Positions 45,331 through 55,374 of a stretch of 64,000 nucleotides of DNA are shown in pieces. This stretch comes from Belnapia sp. F-4-1 (GTDB lineage: Bacteria; Pseudomonadota; Alphaproteobacteria; Acetobacterales; Acetobacteraceae): positions 2,479,001 through 2,543,000 of the forward strand of contig NZ_KN676113.1 in assembly GCF_000802185.1 (NCBI RefSeq). The letters run 5' to 3'. A program made the position numbers and the translations under genes. Position 1 is the stretch's first letter, and each line of letters begins with the position of its first letter. Under the pieces are notes generated by a model that made no database searches, was not told where the DNA came from, and was given only the letters and a program-made list of their open reading frames with translations.

Positions 45331-47980
45331 ATGCTTGGATGGCTTGGACGCATCACTGCCGCCGCCCGCCGGAGACTGAAGGCCGAGCTCCTGGCCGTGG
45401 CCTCGATCATCGTCGTGGCCTGGCTTGGAGCATGGGTGTTTGTCGTTCACCAGCATGCGGCGGAGGTCGAGGAAACCGTCGTGCGGGCGGAGACGCTCGC
45501 CCGCCTGTTCGAGGAGAACGTGACGGGGCGGATCAAGGTCATCGACAACACGCTCCTCCTGTTTCGCGCCTCCGAAGCGGATGGGATGCCCAACATGGAC
45601 GTCCGCATCTGGAGCGACGCCGTGGAACGGGGTGCGCCGGTCTTCCAGATCGCGCTCCTTGGGCCCGACGGCCGGCTGGTGAGCAGCAACCTGACGGCGA
45701 CTCCGTCGAGGCTGGACCTCAGCGACCGCGAGCATTTCCGCTTCCATGCCGACACCCCCGAGCGCGACGAGCTCTTCATCAGCCGACCCATCATCGGGCG
45801 GGTTTCGGGAAAGACGTCGATCCAGTTTTCCCGCCGGCTTGTTGACCGCAGCGGCGGGTTCGGGGGGGTGGTCGTGGCCTCGGTAAGCCCGGCTTTCCTG
45901 ACCGAAGTGAGGGCCGAGATAGGCGAGGCGAATGCCACCTTCGCCCTCATCGGCAGGGATGGCGAGATGCGTGCCCTGGCCCCGAACCCCGCGCCTGCCT
46001 GGGCTACAAGGGGCGCGCCTGCGCTCGCCGAGGCGGTGGCCCTTGCCACGCAGGCAACGCTCACGCCATCGGCATCCGACCGATCCGTCACCGCGGTCCG
46101 GCGGCTGCACGACCTGGGTCTCATAGTGGCCGTCTCGCTTCAGGAGGAACGTCCATCCAGCAGCTTGTCGCACAGCCGCAGGTCGGCCGCCGGGGGCGCC
46201 GCGGCGGTGAGCCTGCTGGCCATCGCAGGGGGCATCGCCCTTGCCCAGCGGCGGCAGCGGCTGGAGATGTCCCAAAGGATTCTGGTCGCGTCCCGCAAGG
46301 CGCTGTCGGACGCGATGCAGAATGTGAGCCAGGGCATCCTGCTGCTGGACGACGAAGGCCGGGTTCTCGTCGCCAACGGGCAGACCGCCCGCCTCCTCGG
46401 GGTGCCGCGCGAGACACTGGAAGGGATGCCGAACTTGGTGGACGTCACCCTGGCGCAGTACCGCGCAGGCGAGTTCGGCGACAGGTTCGCCTCGGAGGAG
46501 GACGTCGTCGACTATATCCGGGGCGAGTGGGCCAACCTGACCAGGACGCATGTCTACGAGCGGGTCCGGAGCGACGGCACGGTCCTCGAGGTGAGGACCA
46601 ATCCCCTGCCGGATGGTGGCGGTTGCGTCAGGACGTACACCGACGTGACGGATCGCAAGGCGGCCGAGGAAAGGGCGCGGCATCTCGCCCTGCACGATAC
46701 GCTGACCGGCCTGCCCAACCGTGCGCTCATCAACGAGCGTCTTACCGCAGCCACCGGCCGTGGCGCTTACGCCCTCCTGTTCGTTGACCTCGACCGCTTC
46801 AAGCTGGTGAACGACTTGTATGGGCATGATGCCGGGGACAAGCTTCTTGTGGACGTTGCCGCCCGGCTGCGCGAGGTCGTGCGGCCCGGGGACACCATCG
46901 CCCGGCTGGGTGGCGACGAGTTCACTGTGATGTTGCCGAACGCGACACCGGCGGCTGCGGGCGCGGTGGCTCGCCGCATCGTCGCGCTCCTGTCGGAGCC
47001 GTTCGAGGTCGCGGGCAGGGCATTCTCCATCGGCGCCAGCGTCGGCATCGCCATGCACCCGGAGCACGGAGCAAGCGGAACTGCCATGATGGCGGCCGCC
47101 GATACGGCGATGTACGAGGCGAAGTGCTCTGGCCGGGGGACCTATGCCATCTACGACGTAGCGATGGCACGCGGCGTCGAGGAACAGAAAAACCTCGAGA
47201 GCGACCTCCGGGTGGCGGTTGCGGAAAGGCAGTTCCGTCTCGTCTTCCAGCCCGTGCGACGCACCGACACCAGCGAGGTCACCGGCTTCGAGGCGCTTAT
47301 CCGCTGGCACCACCCCGACCGTGGCGTCGTATCCCCCCACCCTATTCATTCCTGCCGCGGAGCAAAGTGGCCTCATCCTGCCGATCGGGGCATGGGTGCT
47401 GGAAGCGGCTTGTGCCGAAGCTGCAGCATGGGAAGGCGGACAGTTCGTCGCGGTCAACATGTCCCCGCCGCAATTCCTACAGCCGGATCTCTGCACGCAG
47501 GTTGCCGATGTACTCCACAGGACAGGTTTATCGGCGAGCCGTCTCGAAATTGAGGTCACGGAAGGGCTGATGCTGGGGAATTCCGACATAGTCCTTCGCA
47601 ACATGAATGGCCTGCGAGAGATGGGCGTCCGCCTGGCGCTCGACGATTTCGGAACGGGCCATTCCAGCCTGACCTACTTGCGCCGCTTTCCCTTCGACCG
47701 CATCAAGATCGACCGCTCTTTCATCCAGAATCTGTCGCGGGATGTTGAATCCAAGGCCATTGTTGCCTCCGTCCTCACTCTCGGGCGAAGTCTCCGGATG
47801 TCGGTGCTCGCCGAGGGTGTCGAAACGGAAGGGCAACTCGACGAACTCCGCGCCATGCGTTGCGAGCAGGTCCAGGGCTACCTGTTGGGCAGACCCATGG
47901 CCCCTGAGGCTGCCAGGGAACTCGCGGCCGCCGGCATGGCCACGAAGAAGGCGCTCGTGGATGGAGAAGCAGCGACCTGA
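45322..47980 (+). pseudogene. GGDEF-EAL diguanylate cyclase/phosphodiesterase, frameshifted
   Basis: Two frames form one gene. The first has membrane helices (about 20-40 and 295-315) around a dCache-like periplasmic domain, a PAS domain (about 325-445), a GGDEF domain with intact RLGGDEFTVML, and the EAL start FEALIRWHHPDRGVVSP. At a run of six C (47333-47338) the frame shifts by one. The other frame continues TLFIPAAEQSGLILPIG, VNMSPPQFLQP, LALDDFGTGHSSL and DRIKIDRSFI to 47980. Removing one C restores a normal EAL domain. A real mutation or a sequencing error are both possible. Start is the GTG at 45322 or ATG at 45331. Confidence 0.85.
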
Positions 47981-48529
47981 GCCGCTGCGCCTCGAGGTGG
48001 GTCGACCAGGTCGGCGTAAAGGACGGCACCGGGGGATGAAGCGGATCATCCCCCGGCATGTGGGTCTCCCGCATTCGGCGGGTACGCCTGGTAGATTTCC
48101 GGGACGAGTTCAAGACATTGCAAGGGGTGGATGCCGCATCGCGTGCCGAAGCTATCCGGGCCGGGCGGCACCGGGTCGCGGACCTCATGCGCCAGCACGG
48201 GATGGCCGCACATCTGTTCCAGCGCAGCCGTCCACCGACAGGCCATCCCGGGCCTGCCGCCACCACTGAAACACCAGGCGGTAGATGGCCTTCTGCGCCG
48301 CTGCTCCGGCCACCTGCACGCCGAGCGCATCGCATGCGGAGCTTATCGGCCACGCTCCAATGCTGCCCGGCATTGCCGCCGGACGGATTCGAGGCGCTGC
48401 AACTCCAACCGGCCCAGGCCCGCGGCAAGCAGGCCTGCAAAGCCCGCAGGCCTACCTGGTGTTCCTGCGGATCAAGGTCTGCGTGTCACGCCCGGACGCA
48501 ATGGCCGGGCGTTCCCGCCAGCCTCCGGC
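47981..48529. other. Region with possible IS3-type debris
   Basis: No intact gene is seen in these 549 bases. At 48148-48225 the plus strand reads EAIRAGRHRVADLMRQHGM, similar to the block before the integrase core of IS3-family OrfB (xxVARLMRxxGL). The remainder is not recognised. The IS3 assignment is weak. Confidence 0.3.
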
Positions 48530-50725
48530 TCAGAGGTACCAGACGCCCGTTGCCTCATAATTCGCGGTCACCTGGGCCGCGAGGGCATTCCAGTCCTGCG
48601 GCTCGGCGGGATCGATTGCGCCGAGGCCCACGCCATCGAGGTACCAGAAGCCGGTTGCCTCGAAGTTGGCGAGAACCTGTGCGGCGAGCGCGTTCCAATC
48701 AACCGGTTCTTCACCGCCGCCACCGGTCGCGCCTTCAAGGACGGTGTCGCCACGGACGGAAAGGTTCTGCACACGCTCATCCTGCTCAGCCGGCACCTCC
48801 GCCACGTCGAAGGCCGTCTCCGGCGTGCCATGCTCGGCGGCAAGGAAGTCAGCGAGCGCCTGCTGCTCCCGTCCCTCGGCAGCGAAGGAGCTGTCATCGC
48901 CTTGATAAAGATCCACCCGATCCGTGACGAATTCGTCGAAGGCATAGCCGTCGCCGCCCTCGGCCAGGAAGTTGAGCGTCACAACCCGGAACTCGCGTGC
49001 AGGATCGACCGCAACCTCGCCGTCGCGCACCAGCACCTCGGTCGGTGCCCCCGCTTCATTCACCAAGGCAAGGCTTTGCACGCGCTCGCCCGCGGGCAGG
49101 GTCGGGTCGAAGGAGAACTCGATGCCGGCGACTTGCGGGAAGGATCCCGGGGTGGTGCCAGGCGCAACGCCGGCGACGGCGCTTTCAAGCACCGCCTTCA
49201 GCCCCTCCGCAGTGAGCGTCACCAGCGAGAGCCCGTTGTTGAAGCGCAGCGCATTCTCGATATCGAGTTGGCTGATGCCCCCCTCCGGCTTATCCGCATC
49301 GGGATTGGCCTGCGGCGGCAGCGGCTCGGGCGTGGCGCCGGTTCCGTAGGTCCCGATCTCGGCCCGGATGCCGCCGCCATTCTTGATGCTGATGACGGTG
49401 GCCGGGTCCACTTCGCGCGCCGCGGCGAGATTGGCATCGCCCGTCAGGTCACCGAGATTGGTCTCCTGCGCGCGCACGGCGGTGCGGCGGCCTTCCAGGT
49501 AGACGTCGGTGAAGCCGAAGACCTCTCCATCCTTGGCGTCGATGACCTGGTCGACCGCATCCGTAAGGCCGCGCACGATGGCGCCACGGCTGCCCTCGGC
49601 ATAAGGATCCTCATTGCCCCAAAGCTCGGTGACGGTCTCGTCGGTCGTCGCATAGGGACGGCTCTCGGCGGTGTCCGTCTCGGCGGGGAGGACGACCCCG
49701 TTCTCATCGAAGCCCACCACGAGGCGGCCGACATAGCTGTACTCGCTCGAGGTATTGACCACGGCCACGGGGTTGCCGTCGGCGCCGGTCTGGATCACCG
49801 GGTAACCCTCGGCCGGCGCATCACCGGAGCGGAGCGGCGTGCCGTCATCGGCGAAGAGCGCATGGCTGCCGCCGGCGACCACGACATCCACATCCGAAAG
49901 CTTGGTGGCGAGCTCGAGCTCGAGCTGGTACTGCTGCAGGTGGCTGAGAAGCACCACCTTGTCGATCCCCTGCGCCGTCATCTGATCGACATAGGGCTGG
50001 AGTATCGATGCCAGCTCGTCCGTGTTGTCCAAGGCGCCGTCGCCATTCGGATCCAGCACCTGGACGCCGCCGACGGAGGAGATGGAGGCGAGGATCTGGG
50101 TCGTGACGCCCAGGACGCCGATCGTCTCGCCATTCTCCTCGATCGTCGTCCAGGGGGCGATGCGCGGTGCATCCGCCGCTGCTTCGGGTGCTGCGATGTC
50201 CGCGGCGGTGGCCGCATAGCCGGCTGCATCGCGCAGGTCGGCCGTGTAGAGGCGGCCGAGCGCGGCATCACCGGAGAAGTCAAGATTGGCGGACAGGTAG
50301 GGAAAAAGCGGGCCAAGCGCGGTGATGCCGTCCTCGTCGGCGGCGACGTCGATGGCATTCGCCAGCACCGTCGTGCCAAGATCGAATTCATGGTTGCCGA
50401 AGACGCTGGCCTGTACGCCGATGGCGCTCAGCACTGCCATGTCGACGCGGCCGAGGTCCTGGGTGAGGCTGGGAAGCTGCTCGACGGGGACGCCGAGCAA
50501 AGCGGCATAGGCGTCTCGCAGCGGCTCGGCGAGGCTCGCATCGCCCTCGGCGTTGAGAAAGGGCGAGGGAATGAAATTATCGCCGGAAGACAGCGTGATG
50601 CTGTTCGGTGCCGAATCCTCGAGCTTGTCGACGATTGCCGCGAATTGCGGGGCCCGATCAGGGGCGGCAAGCCCCGCCTCGAAATCCGATGCATGCAGGA
50701 TCTGCAACGTATAATTGGCGGCCAT
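48530..50725 (-). CDS. Bifunctional metallophosphatase/5'-nucleotidase with C-terminal repeats
   Basis: A 731-residue enzyme of the UshA type. The metallophosphatase half has LQILHASDFEAG, SGDNFIPS, SVFGNHEFDLG (the GNHE motif) and HLQQYQLELELATKLSDVDVVVAGGSH. The nucleotidase half has ISIKNGGGIRAEIG and DIENALRFNNGLSLVTLTAEGLKAVLE. It starts MAANYTLQILHASD with no signal peptide, although the family is normally exported. It ends with two copies of a 21-residue unit (DWNALAAQVxANxEATGxWYL), the last at the very C-terminus, so secretion by a C-terminal signal is possible. Confidence 0.9.
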   Translation of the reverse strand: MAANYTLQILHASDFEAGLAAPDRAPQFAAIVDKLEDSAPNSITLSSGDNFIPSPFLNAEGDASLAEPLRDAYAALLGVPVEQLPSLTQDLGRVDMAVLSAIGVQASVFGNHEFDLGTTVLANAIDVAADEDGITALGPLFPYLSANLDFSGDAALGRLYTADLRDAAGYAATAADIAAPEAAADAPRIAPWTTIEENGETIGVLGVTTQILASISSVGGVQVLDPNGDGALDNTDELASILQPYVDQMTAQGIDKVVLLSHLQQYQLELELATKLSDVDVVVAGGSHALFADDGTPLRSGDAPAEGYPVIQTGADGNPVAVVNTSSEYSYVGRLVVGFDENGVVLPAETDTAESRPYATTDETVTELWGNEDPYAEGSRGAIVRGLTDAVDQVIDAKDGEVFGFTDVYLEGRRTAVRAQETNLGDLTGDANLAAAREVDPATVISIKNGGGIRAEIGTYGTGATPEPLPPQANPDADKPEGGISQLDIENALRFNNGLSLVTLTAEGLKAVLESAVAGVAPGTTPGSFPQVAGIEFSFDPTLPAGERVQSLALVNEAGAPTEVLVRDGEVAVDPAREFRVVTLNFLAEGGDGYAFDEFVTDRVDLYQGDDSSFAAEGREQQALADFLAAEHGTPETAFDVAEVPAEQDERVQNLSVRGDTVLEGATGGGGEEPVDWNALAAQVLANFEATGFWYLDGVGLGAIDPAEPQDWNALAAQVTANYEATGVWYL

Positions 50726-51335
50726 TGGCTTGTCGTCCCGATACCGTAAATTTTGTGGCGCCGGATGGCGCATGGGAACGAATAAGCGGAGCGGCAGCGA
50801 CGATCCGGCACGTATCTGTGACGTTAAGGTCCGTCAATGAAATGGCGTTCAATCGAATGCAATGCTGCTGACTCGTTGGCCGTGCTCGCCAACCTCATCG
50901 AGAGGCCCGGACGGAGCTTTAGGGATAGCCTTCTCGGGCACCACCTCCGGCATTGCCTCCGCAGTCGCGCGCTTTCGCGTTCCGGTCTCCTGAGCCGCCT
51001 TCAGGCCATCCTGCTCCCGCCCATGAGAAGCCAGACCTGCCGCAGCTTGGCGATGATCTCCACCGGCATATGGGTTCTTGCGGCCTCAGCCCAGCCTCCT
51101 CCGTAGCCGCCGGACTGCCTTGCCAGCGGACTACTTCCATGGGCAGGGAAGCCGTGTCCCACGACAAGGTCAGCCTGGCGACGCTTGGTCCTGTTCCTCT
51201 TGAGCGGGCCCTGACAGCGCAGGCCGGGCTGAATCCGTGATCGTGACGCCGGTCCGACTGGCCATGATAGGGGAGGGGACGTGGACCAGAATGCGACGGC
51301 ACGGCGGTTCGCCGGCCGCCGCGACGCGTTCCTCG
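50726..51335. other. Intergenic region with possible IS3 OrfA fragment
   Basis: These 610 bases separate two exported-type genes on the minus strand. At 51001-51069 the minus strand reads MPVEIIAKLRQVWLLMGG, similar to the start of IS3-type OrfA (PEEIVAKLRQVDVL), then stops. No other feature was recognised; the promoter of the nucleotidase gene should lie near 50730-50870. Confidence 0.35.
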
Positions 51336-52901
51336 TCAGAACAGGTCGAGATCCGAAGTCCGCGGGCCTGCGCACTGCAAGGTATCGTCTTCGCAAAAGC
51401 TCAGCGCATAGGCGCGTGACGTACCGGAAACCTCGTTGGCCACGTAGAGTGTCGCATTTCCCTGGCCGGGCTCATCGACAACGGTGAAGACCTCCGGGCC
51501 GACATCGCCCGGCGTTGCGATCAAACCTGCGAAGCTCGCCTTGCGCGGGCCATCCACTTGGAAGGCCATGATCGCGTTCGAGCGCTCCAGGCCGACAAAG
51601 GCATACACCTCACCATCCAGCGTGGCGACCGCCACGTGCTCCGGCTCCGGGCCCTTGTTGTCGGACCGCGAATCGTCGAGCAGCGACGGGGCGGCCTGCA
51701 GCAATGTGCGCTCGATCAGGTCGCCGGAGTCGAAGGTCAGCTTCAGGCCGTTCTTCTGGACCTCCCAGATGCTGAAGCTCCGCCCGCCTAGCGTGTAGAG
51801 TGCGTCATAGTCGCCGTCGCCGTCGACATCGCCCTCGGTCGTCAGCACGTCGAGCCGGCCGAGATTGGCGTTCTGTTGCAGCGCGTCCGCGTCGGGGAAT
51901 GCCTCGGGGTCAAGCTCGAGCGCGCCGATCCGGGCCGTGTCGGTGTAGTCGCCGTATTCCCGGGCGTCGCCCTCGTTCGCCGTGACGAGGTAGGTCTTGC
52001 CGTTGCGGTCGAAGGTGGCGATGCCGTCGGGCATGTAGAGACCATGGATCGGCCACGGCTTGATGTTGCCGACGCTGTCGTCACGGTCCGAGGCGTCGAG
52101 ACCGGCATCCTTGCGCGAGAAGTCCTTGGCGCCCAGCGCGAAGACATCGGTGAAGACCGGGCCGCCCTTTGCCGCCAGGTCCAGCACGCCGACGGCATTG
52201 TTCTCCTGCAGCGTGACATAGGCTTTCCGGCCATCCGCCGACAGCGCGATGTACTCCGGCTCCAGGTCGGTCGTGGCAAGCGTCCCGGCCGGCCCGGTGA
52301 TGCGCACGCCGGCATCGCGCAGCGCTGCGGTGTCGAAGGCGCCGAAGCCGGCGAAGCTGCTCTGGCCGGTGGCCGTGTCGATCACCTGCACGCCGCCGGC
52401 CGGGTCGCTGGCGTAGTCGGCAGTCGGCTCGCCCTCTATCGCAACGAGCAGATGGCGGCCGTTGGGTGTGAAGGTCACCATATCGGGCACGGCGCCACTC
52501 TCGATGGCACGGACGGAGGTCACGCTGCCCGCCGCATCGAACGTGTAGAGGCCGACCCAGCCATTGCTGCCGGGAACCGCGCCATTGAAGGCGACCGCGA
52601 CCAAGTTGCCCTTCACCGCCACGCTGTTGCCGCCGCCGATCTCACCTGGATCGAGCGTGTCGCCCGGGATCGATTCGAGCGCGGTGGCGGTCAGGCCGCC
52701 CAGCCAGCCGCCATCATCGGCGTCAAGGATATCGACGCCGCTGTTGCCGAGGACGAGCGTCTGGTCGCGCAGCGGGTCATAGGCAACCACCTCCGCTCCG
52801 GACGAAACCGAGCGCGGGTCGGTTAACGGGTCCGCCGTCGTTCCGAGGTGCCGGAAGGACCATACGGACGTCCCTTTGACCTGCGCCACCGACTTCACCA
52901 T
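51336..52901 (-). CDS. Choice-of-anchor I type beta-propeller protein
   Basis: A 521-residue protein with repeated blade-like segments (GNSVAVKGNLVAVAFNG, MVTFTPNGRHLLVAIEGEPTADY, EYIALSADGRKAYVTLQENNAVGVLDL, DGIATFDRNGKTYLVTANEGDAREYGDY). It matches extracellular choice-of-anchor I proteins, often found with phosphatases or nucleotidases. GDVDGDGDYDALY is a calcium-binding-like loop. As in the adjacent 5'-nucleotidase, there is no N-terminal signal peptide (MVKSVAQVKGTSVW). Function may be esterase- or phytase-like, but no catalytic set is assigned. Confidence 0.82.
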   Translation of the reverse strand: MVKSVAQVKGTSVWSFRHLGTTADPLTDPRSVSSGAEVVAYDPLRDQTLVLGNSGVDILDADDGGWLGGLTATALESIPGDTLDPGEIGGGNSVAVKGNLVAVAFNGAVPGSNGWVGLYTFDAAGSVTSVRAIESGAVPDMVTFTPNGRHLLVAIEGEPTADYASDPAGGVQVIDTATGQSSFAGFGAFDTAALRDAGVRITGPAGTLATTDLEPEYIALSADGRKAYVTLQENNAVGVLDLAAKGGPVFTDVFALGAKDFSRKDAGLDASDRDDSVGNIKPWPIHGLYMPDGIATFDRNGKTYLVTANEGDAREYGDYTDTARIGALELDPEAFPDADALQQNANLGRLDVLTTEGDVDGDGDYDALYTLGGRSFSIWEVQKNGLKLTFDSGDLIERTLLQAAPSLLDDSRSDNKGPEPEHVAVATLDGEVYAFVGLERSNAIMAFQVDGPRKASFAGLIATPGDVGPEVFTVVDEPGQGNATLYVANEVSGTSRAYALSFCEDDTLQCAGPRTSDLDLF

Positions 52902-52974
52902 TCCAGCCCCCGTGTTGTTCCGGTCCGGTTGCAGCTAGGATAAGCCGGGCACCCCGTCCGGCATGGTTATGTGA

Positions 52975-52993
52975 CATTGTATACACAACAATG
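52975..52993. promoter_or_regulatory. Inverted repeat upstream of the beta-propeller gene
   Basis: CATTGT and ACAATG are perfect arms around ATACACA, about 75 bases before the start codon. It includes GTATAC. A regulator site is plausible; it does not clearly fit the Pho box. Confidence 0.35.
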
Positions 52994-53176
52994 AGAGTGG
53001 CGTAGCCCGCAGCCTGCCGCTGAAACATCCGCTCCCAAAACAGCCGACGGACTACATTACCGGCGGACCATTCTTGCGGATTCGGGCGACTGGCGCCGTT
53101 TCGTCCGCGACTACGAGCGCCACTCGACGTCAGCCTGGGCGCACTCCTGCTCCGCCCTGGCATCCCTGACGGGCTT

Positions 53177-54268
53177 TCAGTTCCGCCGGCGCAGCCTCAG
53201 CATCATGGCGTCGAACTGGAAATCGGCAACCTGATGGTACTGGTAGTTCAGGTCGCGGAACGCCGCCTGGCTCTCGTACATCGCCTTGAACGTGGCGTTG
53301 CGCACCGAGATCTCCGCATAGAGCTCCGTCGCCGCGCGATACAGCACATCCAGCACCTCGTTCGGGAAGGCGCGCAGCGTCACCCCGCTGGCAACCAGGC
53401 GTCGCAGCGCCTCCGGATTCTTGGCATCGTACTCCGCCATCATGTTCAGCGTGGCAGCCTGCGCCGCGACAGCCACCGCGGACTTGTATCGCGCCGGCAG
53501 CTCCGCCCATTTCTGCGCATTGAAGACCGCATGGAAGACGGTGCCGCCCTCGCCCCAGCCGGGGTAGCAGTAGTTCTTCGCCACCCGGTACAGGCCAAGC
53601 TTCTCGTCGTCGTACGGCCCGATGTACTCCACGGCGTCGATCACGCCCCGCTCCAGCGCCGGGTAGATGTCGCCGGGCGGAATCTGCTGCGGTACCACGC
53701 CGGCGCGCTGCATCACCGTGCCGGCCAGGCCGGCCACGCGCATCTTCAGCCCGTTCAGCTGCGCCACGTCGCGGATCGGTTCCCGGAACCAGCCGCCCCA
53801 CTGGTTGCCGGTCTGGCCGCACGGCAGGGCGACCATGTTGTAGCCCTTCAGAAACTCGTTGATCATCGTGTTGCCGCCGCCGTGGTAGCACCACGCATGC
53901 TGCTGCCGCGGGTTCATCATGAAGGGTACGGCAGCGGCCAGGGCGAAGGTCGGATCCTTGCCGATGTTGAAGAGCAGGCCAGTGTAAGCCGCCTCGACCG
54001 AGCCTTGCTGCACGGCATCGAGCGCCTGGAAGCCGCCCACCAGCTCCCCGGCCGGGAATTGCTGGATCTGGAACTGCCCGTCGGTCAGTGCGGCGACATG
54101 GCGGCAGAAGAATTCGCCGGTGCCATAGGTGATATCCAAGGTGCGGGTGAAGGAGGAGGTCATGCGCCAGCGGATGGCCGGCGCAGTCTGCGCCAGGGCC
54201 GGCGCGGCGAGAGGGGCGGCGGCCAGGGCGGAACCGGCTCCTGCGGAGAGCATGTCGCGGCGACGCAT
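53177..54268 (-). CDS. TRAP transporter substrate-binding protein (DctP family, TakP-like)
   Basis: A 363-residue periplasmic protein. It opens MRRRDMLSAGAGSALAAAPLAAPALA, a twin-arginine-like signal. Residues around EFFCRHVAALTDGQFQIQQFPAGELVGGFQALDAVQQGSVE, LKMRVAGLAGTVMQRAGVVPQQIPPGDIYPALERGVIDAVEYIGPYDDEKLG and YCYPGWGEGGTVFHAV are close to TakP proteins that bind 2-oxo acids. The carboxylate-binding Arg is in KMRVAG. No DctQ or DctM membrane subunits are encoded here. An operator-like site precedes it at 54303. Confidence 0.93.
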   Translation of the reverse strand: MRRRDMLSAGAGSALAAAPLAAPALAQTAPAIRWRMTSSFTRTLDITYGTGEFFCRHVAALTDGQFQIQQFPAGELVGGFQALDAVQQGSVEAAYTGLLFNIGKDPTFALAAAVPFMMNPRQQHAWCYHGGGNTMINEFLKGYNMVALPCGQTGNQWGGWFREPIRDVAQLNGLKMRVAGLAGTVMQRAGVVPQQIPPGDIYPALERGVIDAVEYIGPYDDEKLGLYRVAKNYCYPGWGEGGTVFHAVFNAQKWAELPARYKSAVAVAAQAATLNMMAEYDAKNPEALRRLVASGVTLRAFPNEVLDVLYRAATELYAEISVRNATFKAMYESQAAFRDLNYQYHQVADFQFDAMMLRLRRRN

Positions 54269-54302
54269 GGGATGTCCTTCTCGGAAGTCGGTTCCACCGC
54301 AT

Positions 54303-54316
54303 TGGAGGAACTTCCA
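54303..54316 (-). promoter_or_regulatory. Shared operator, copy 1 (before the TRAP binding protein)
   Basis: TGGAG-GAAC-TTCCA, followed by TCA, lies 35 bases before the TRAP gene start. The same motif with the same trailing TCA occurs at 55996. The likely binder is the XRE-cupin regulator encoded at 56024-56632. Confidence 0.6.
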
Positions 54317-54425
54317 TCAAAGGAGATGCACATCCCGTGCCGCTGGCTAACCCGGCGATTGCTGCGCAACAGCAGCTGAATTGCGCGGCGTCCAGGCGCC
54401 GCAGCCCGGAAGTCCGGCGTTCCGC

Positions 54426-55373
54426 CTACAAATCGAGCGTCACCGACACCCTTGCACGGGAAATGCAGGGCGTCATCCGGTCCTGGCGTGCGGCCACGGG
54501 CAGCACGTTGTCGCGGTGGATCACGACGCCGTCGCGGTAGCCGCAGACGCAGCTGCCGCAGACGCCCAGCTCGCAGGAGGAGGCCAGGGCGAAGCCGGCC
54601 TCCCGCAGCACCTCGAGCGCCGAGCGGTCAGCGGGCACCAGCAGCACCTGGCCGGTCGAGGCGATGCGCAACTCGAAGGGCTCGGGCTTGAAGTTTTCGT
54701 CCAGCGTCGGCTGGAACACCTCGTAGTGCTGGTTGGCCTCGGCCCAGCCGAGCGCCCTGGCCGCCGCGCGCACCGCCTCGGTCAGCCGGTGCGGGCCGCA
54801 GGCATAGAGGTGGGTGCCCGCCTCCGGCCCGCCGATCAGCGCCGGGTCGAAGCGACGGCCCTCCTCGGCGAACCAGGTCACGAGCTGCTCACGGCAGGCC
54901 GCGCGCAACTCCGGCAGAAGCGGTGCCAGCTCGGCGCTGCGGGCACAGAAATGCAGAGTGAAGTCCGCACCCTCGGCAGCCAGGCTGCGCGCCATGGCCA
55001 GCAGCGGGGTGACTCCAATGCCGCCGGCCACCAGCACATGGCGGCGAGCGCCCGCGACCAGGGGGAAGTTGTTGCGGGGCGAAGAAACCAGCACATCGCT
55101 GCCCATGGCCAGCGCGCCATGTAGCCAGGCGCTGCCGCCGCGGCCGCCTTCCTCGCGCTTCACCGCCAGCTGCCAGCGCTGCTGCACGCCCGGCTCGCCG
55201 CAGAGGGAATACTGGCGCAGGCGGCCATCGGGCAGGCGCAGGTCGACATGGGCGCCCGCTTCCCAGGCCGGCAGCAGCGGCTTCCGCGGGTGTTCCAGCG
55301 TGTAGAGCATGACCTCCGGCGTCGAGGCCTGCACGGCTGCGACGCGCAGCTTCTGGATGATGCGCGCCGTCAT
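54426..55373 (-). CDS. Phthalate-dioxygenase-reductase-type FMN/2Fe-2S oxidoreductase
   Basis: A 315-residue electron-transfer protein (VanB/PDR family). The flavin domain has LRQYSLCGEP (RxYS motif), the NAD domain LVAGGIGVTPLLAMARSL and YACGPHRLTEAV, and the C-terminal ferredoxin domain the cluster cysteines in SSCELGVCGSCVCGY with a fourth in MTPCISRA. It passes electrons from NADH to a partner oxygenase or reductase. No Rieske oxygenase is nearby; instead a MOSC protein gene ends one base upstream, so the pair probably works together. Confidence 0.93.
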   Translation of the reverse strand: MTARIIQKLRVAAVQASTPEVMLYTLEHPRKPLLPAWEAGAHVDLRLPDGRLRQYSLCGEPGVQQRWQLAVKREEGGRGGSAWLHGALAMGSDVLVSSPRNNFPLVAGARRHVLVAGGIGVTPLLAMARSLAAEGADFTLHFCARSAELAPLLPELRAACREQLVTWFAEEGRRFDPALIGGPEAGTHLYACGPHRLTEAVRAAARALGWAEANQHYEVFQPTLDENFKPEPFELRIASTGQVLLVPADRSALEVLREAGFALASSCELGVCGSCVCGYRDGVVIHRDNVLPVAARQDRMTPCISRARVSVTLDL

Positions 55374-55374
55374 G

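Noticed and set aside
52975..52993. A Pho box upstream of the beta-propeller gene
   Set aside because: The TGTCA-type direct repeats of a Pho box are not present; the sequence is an inverted repeat.
53030..53176. A transposase fragment downstream of the TRAP gene
   Set aside because: A short stretch (ADSGDWRRFVRDYERH) is only vaguely like IS5-type sequence and too short to support.
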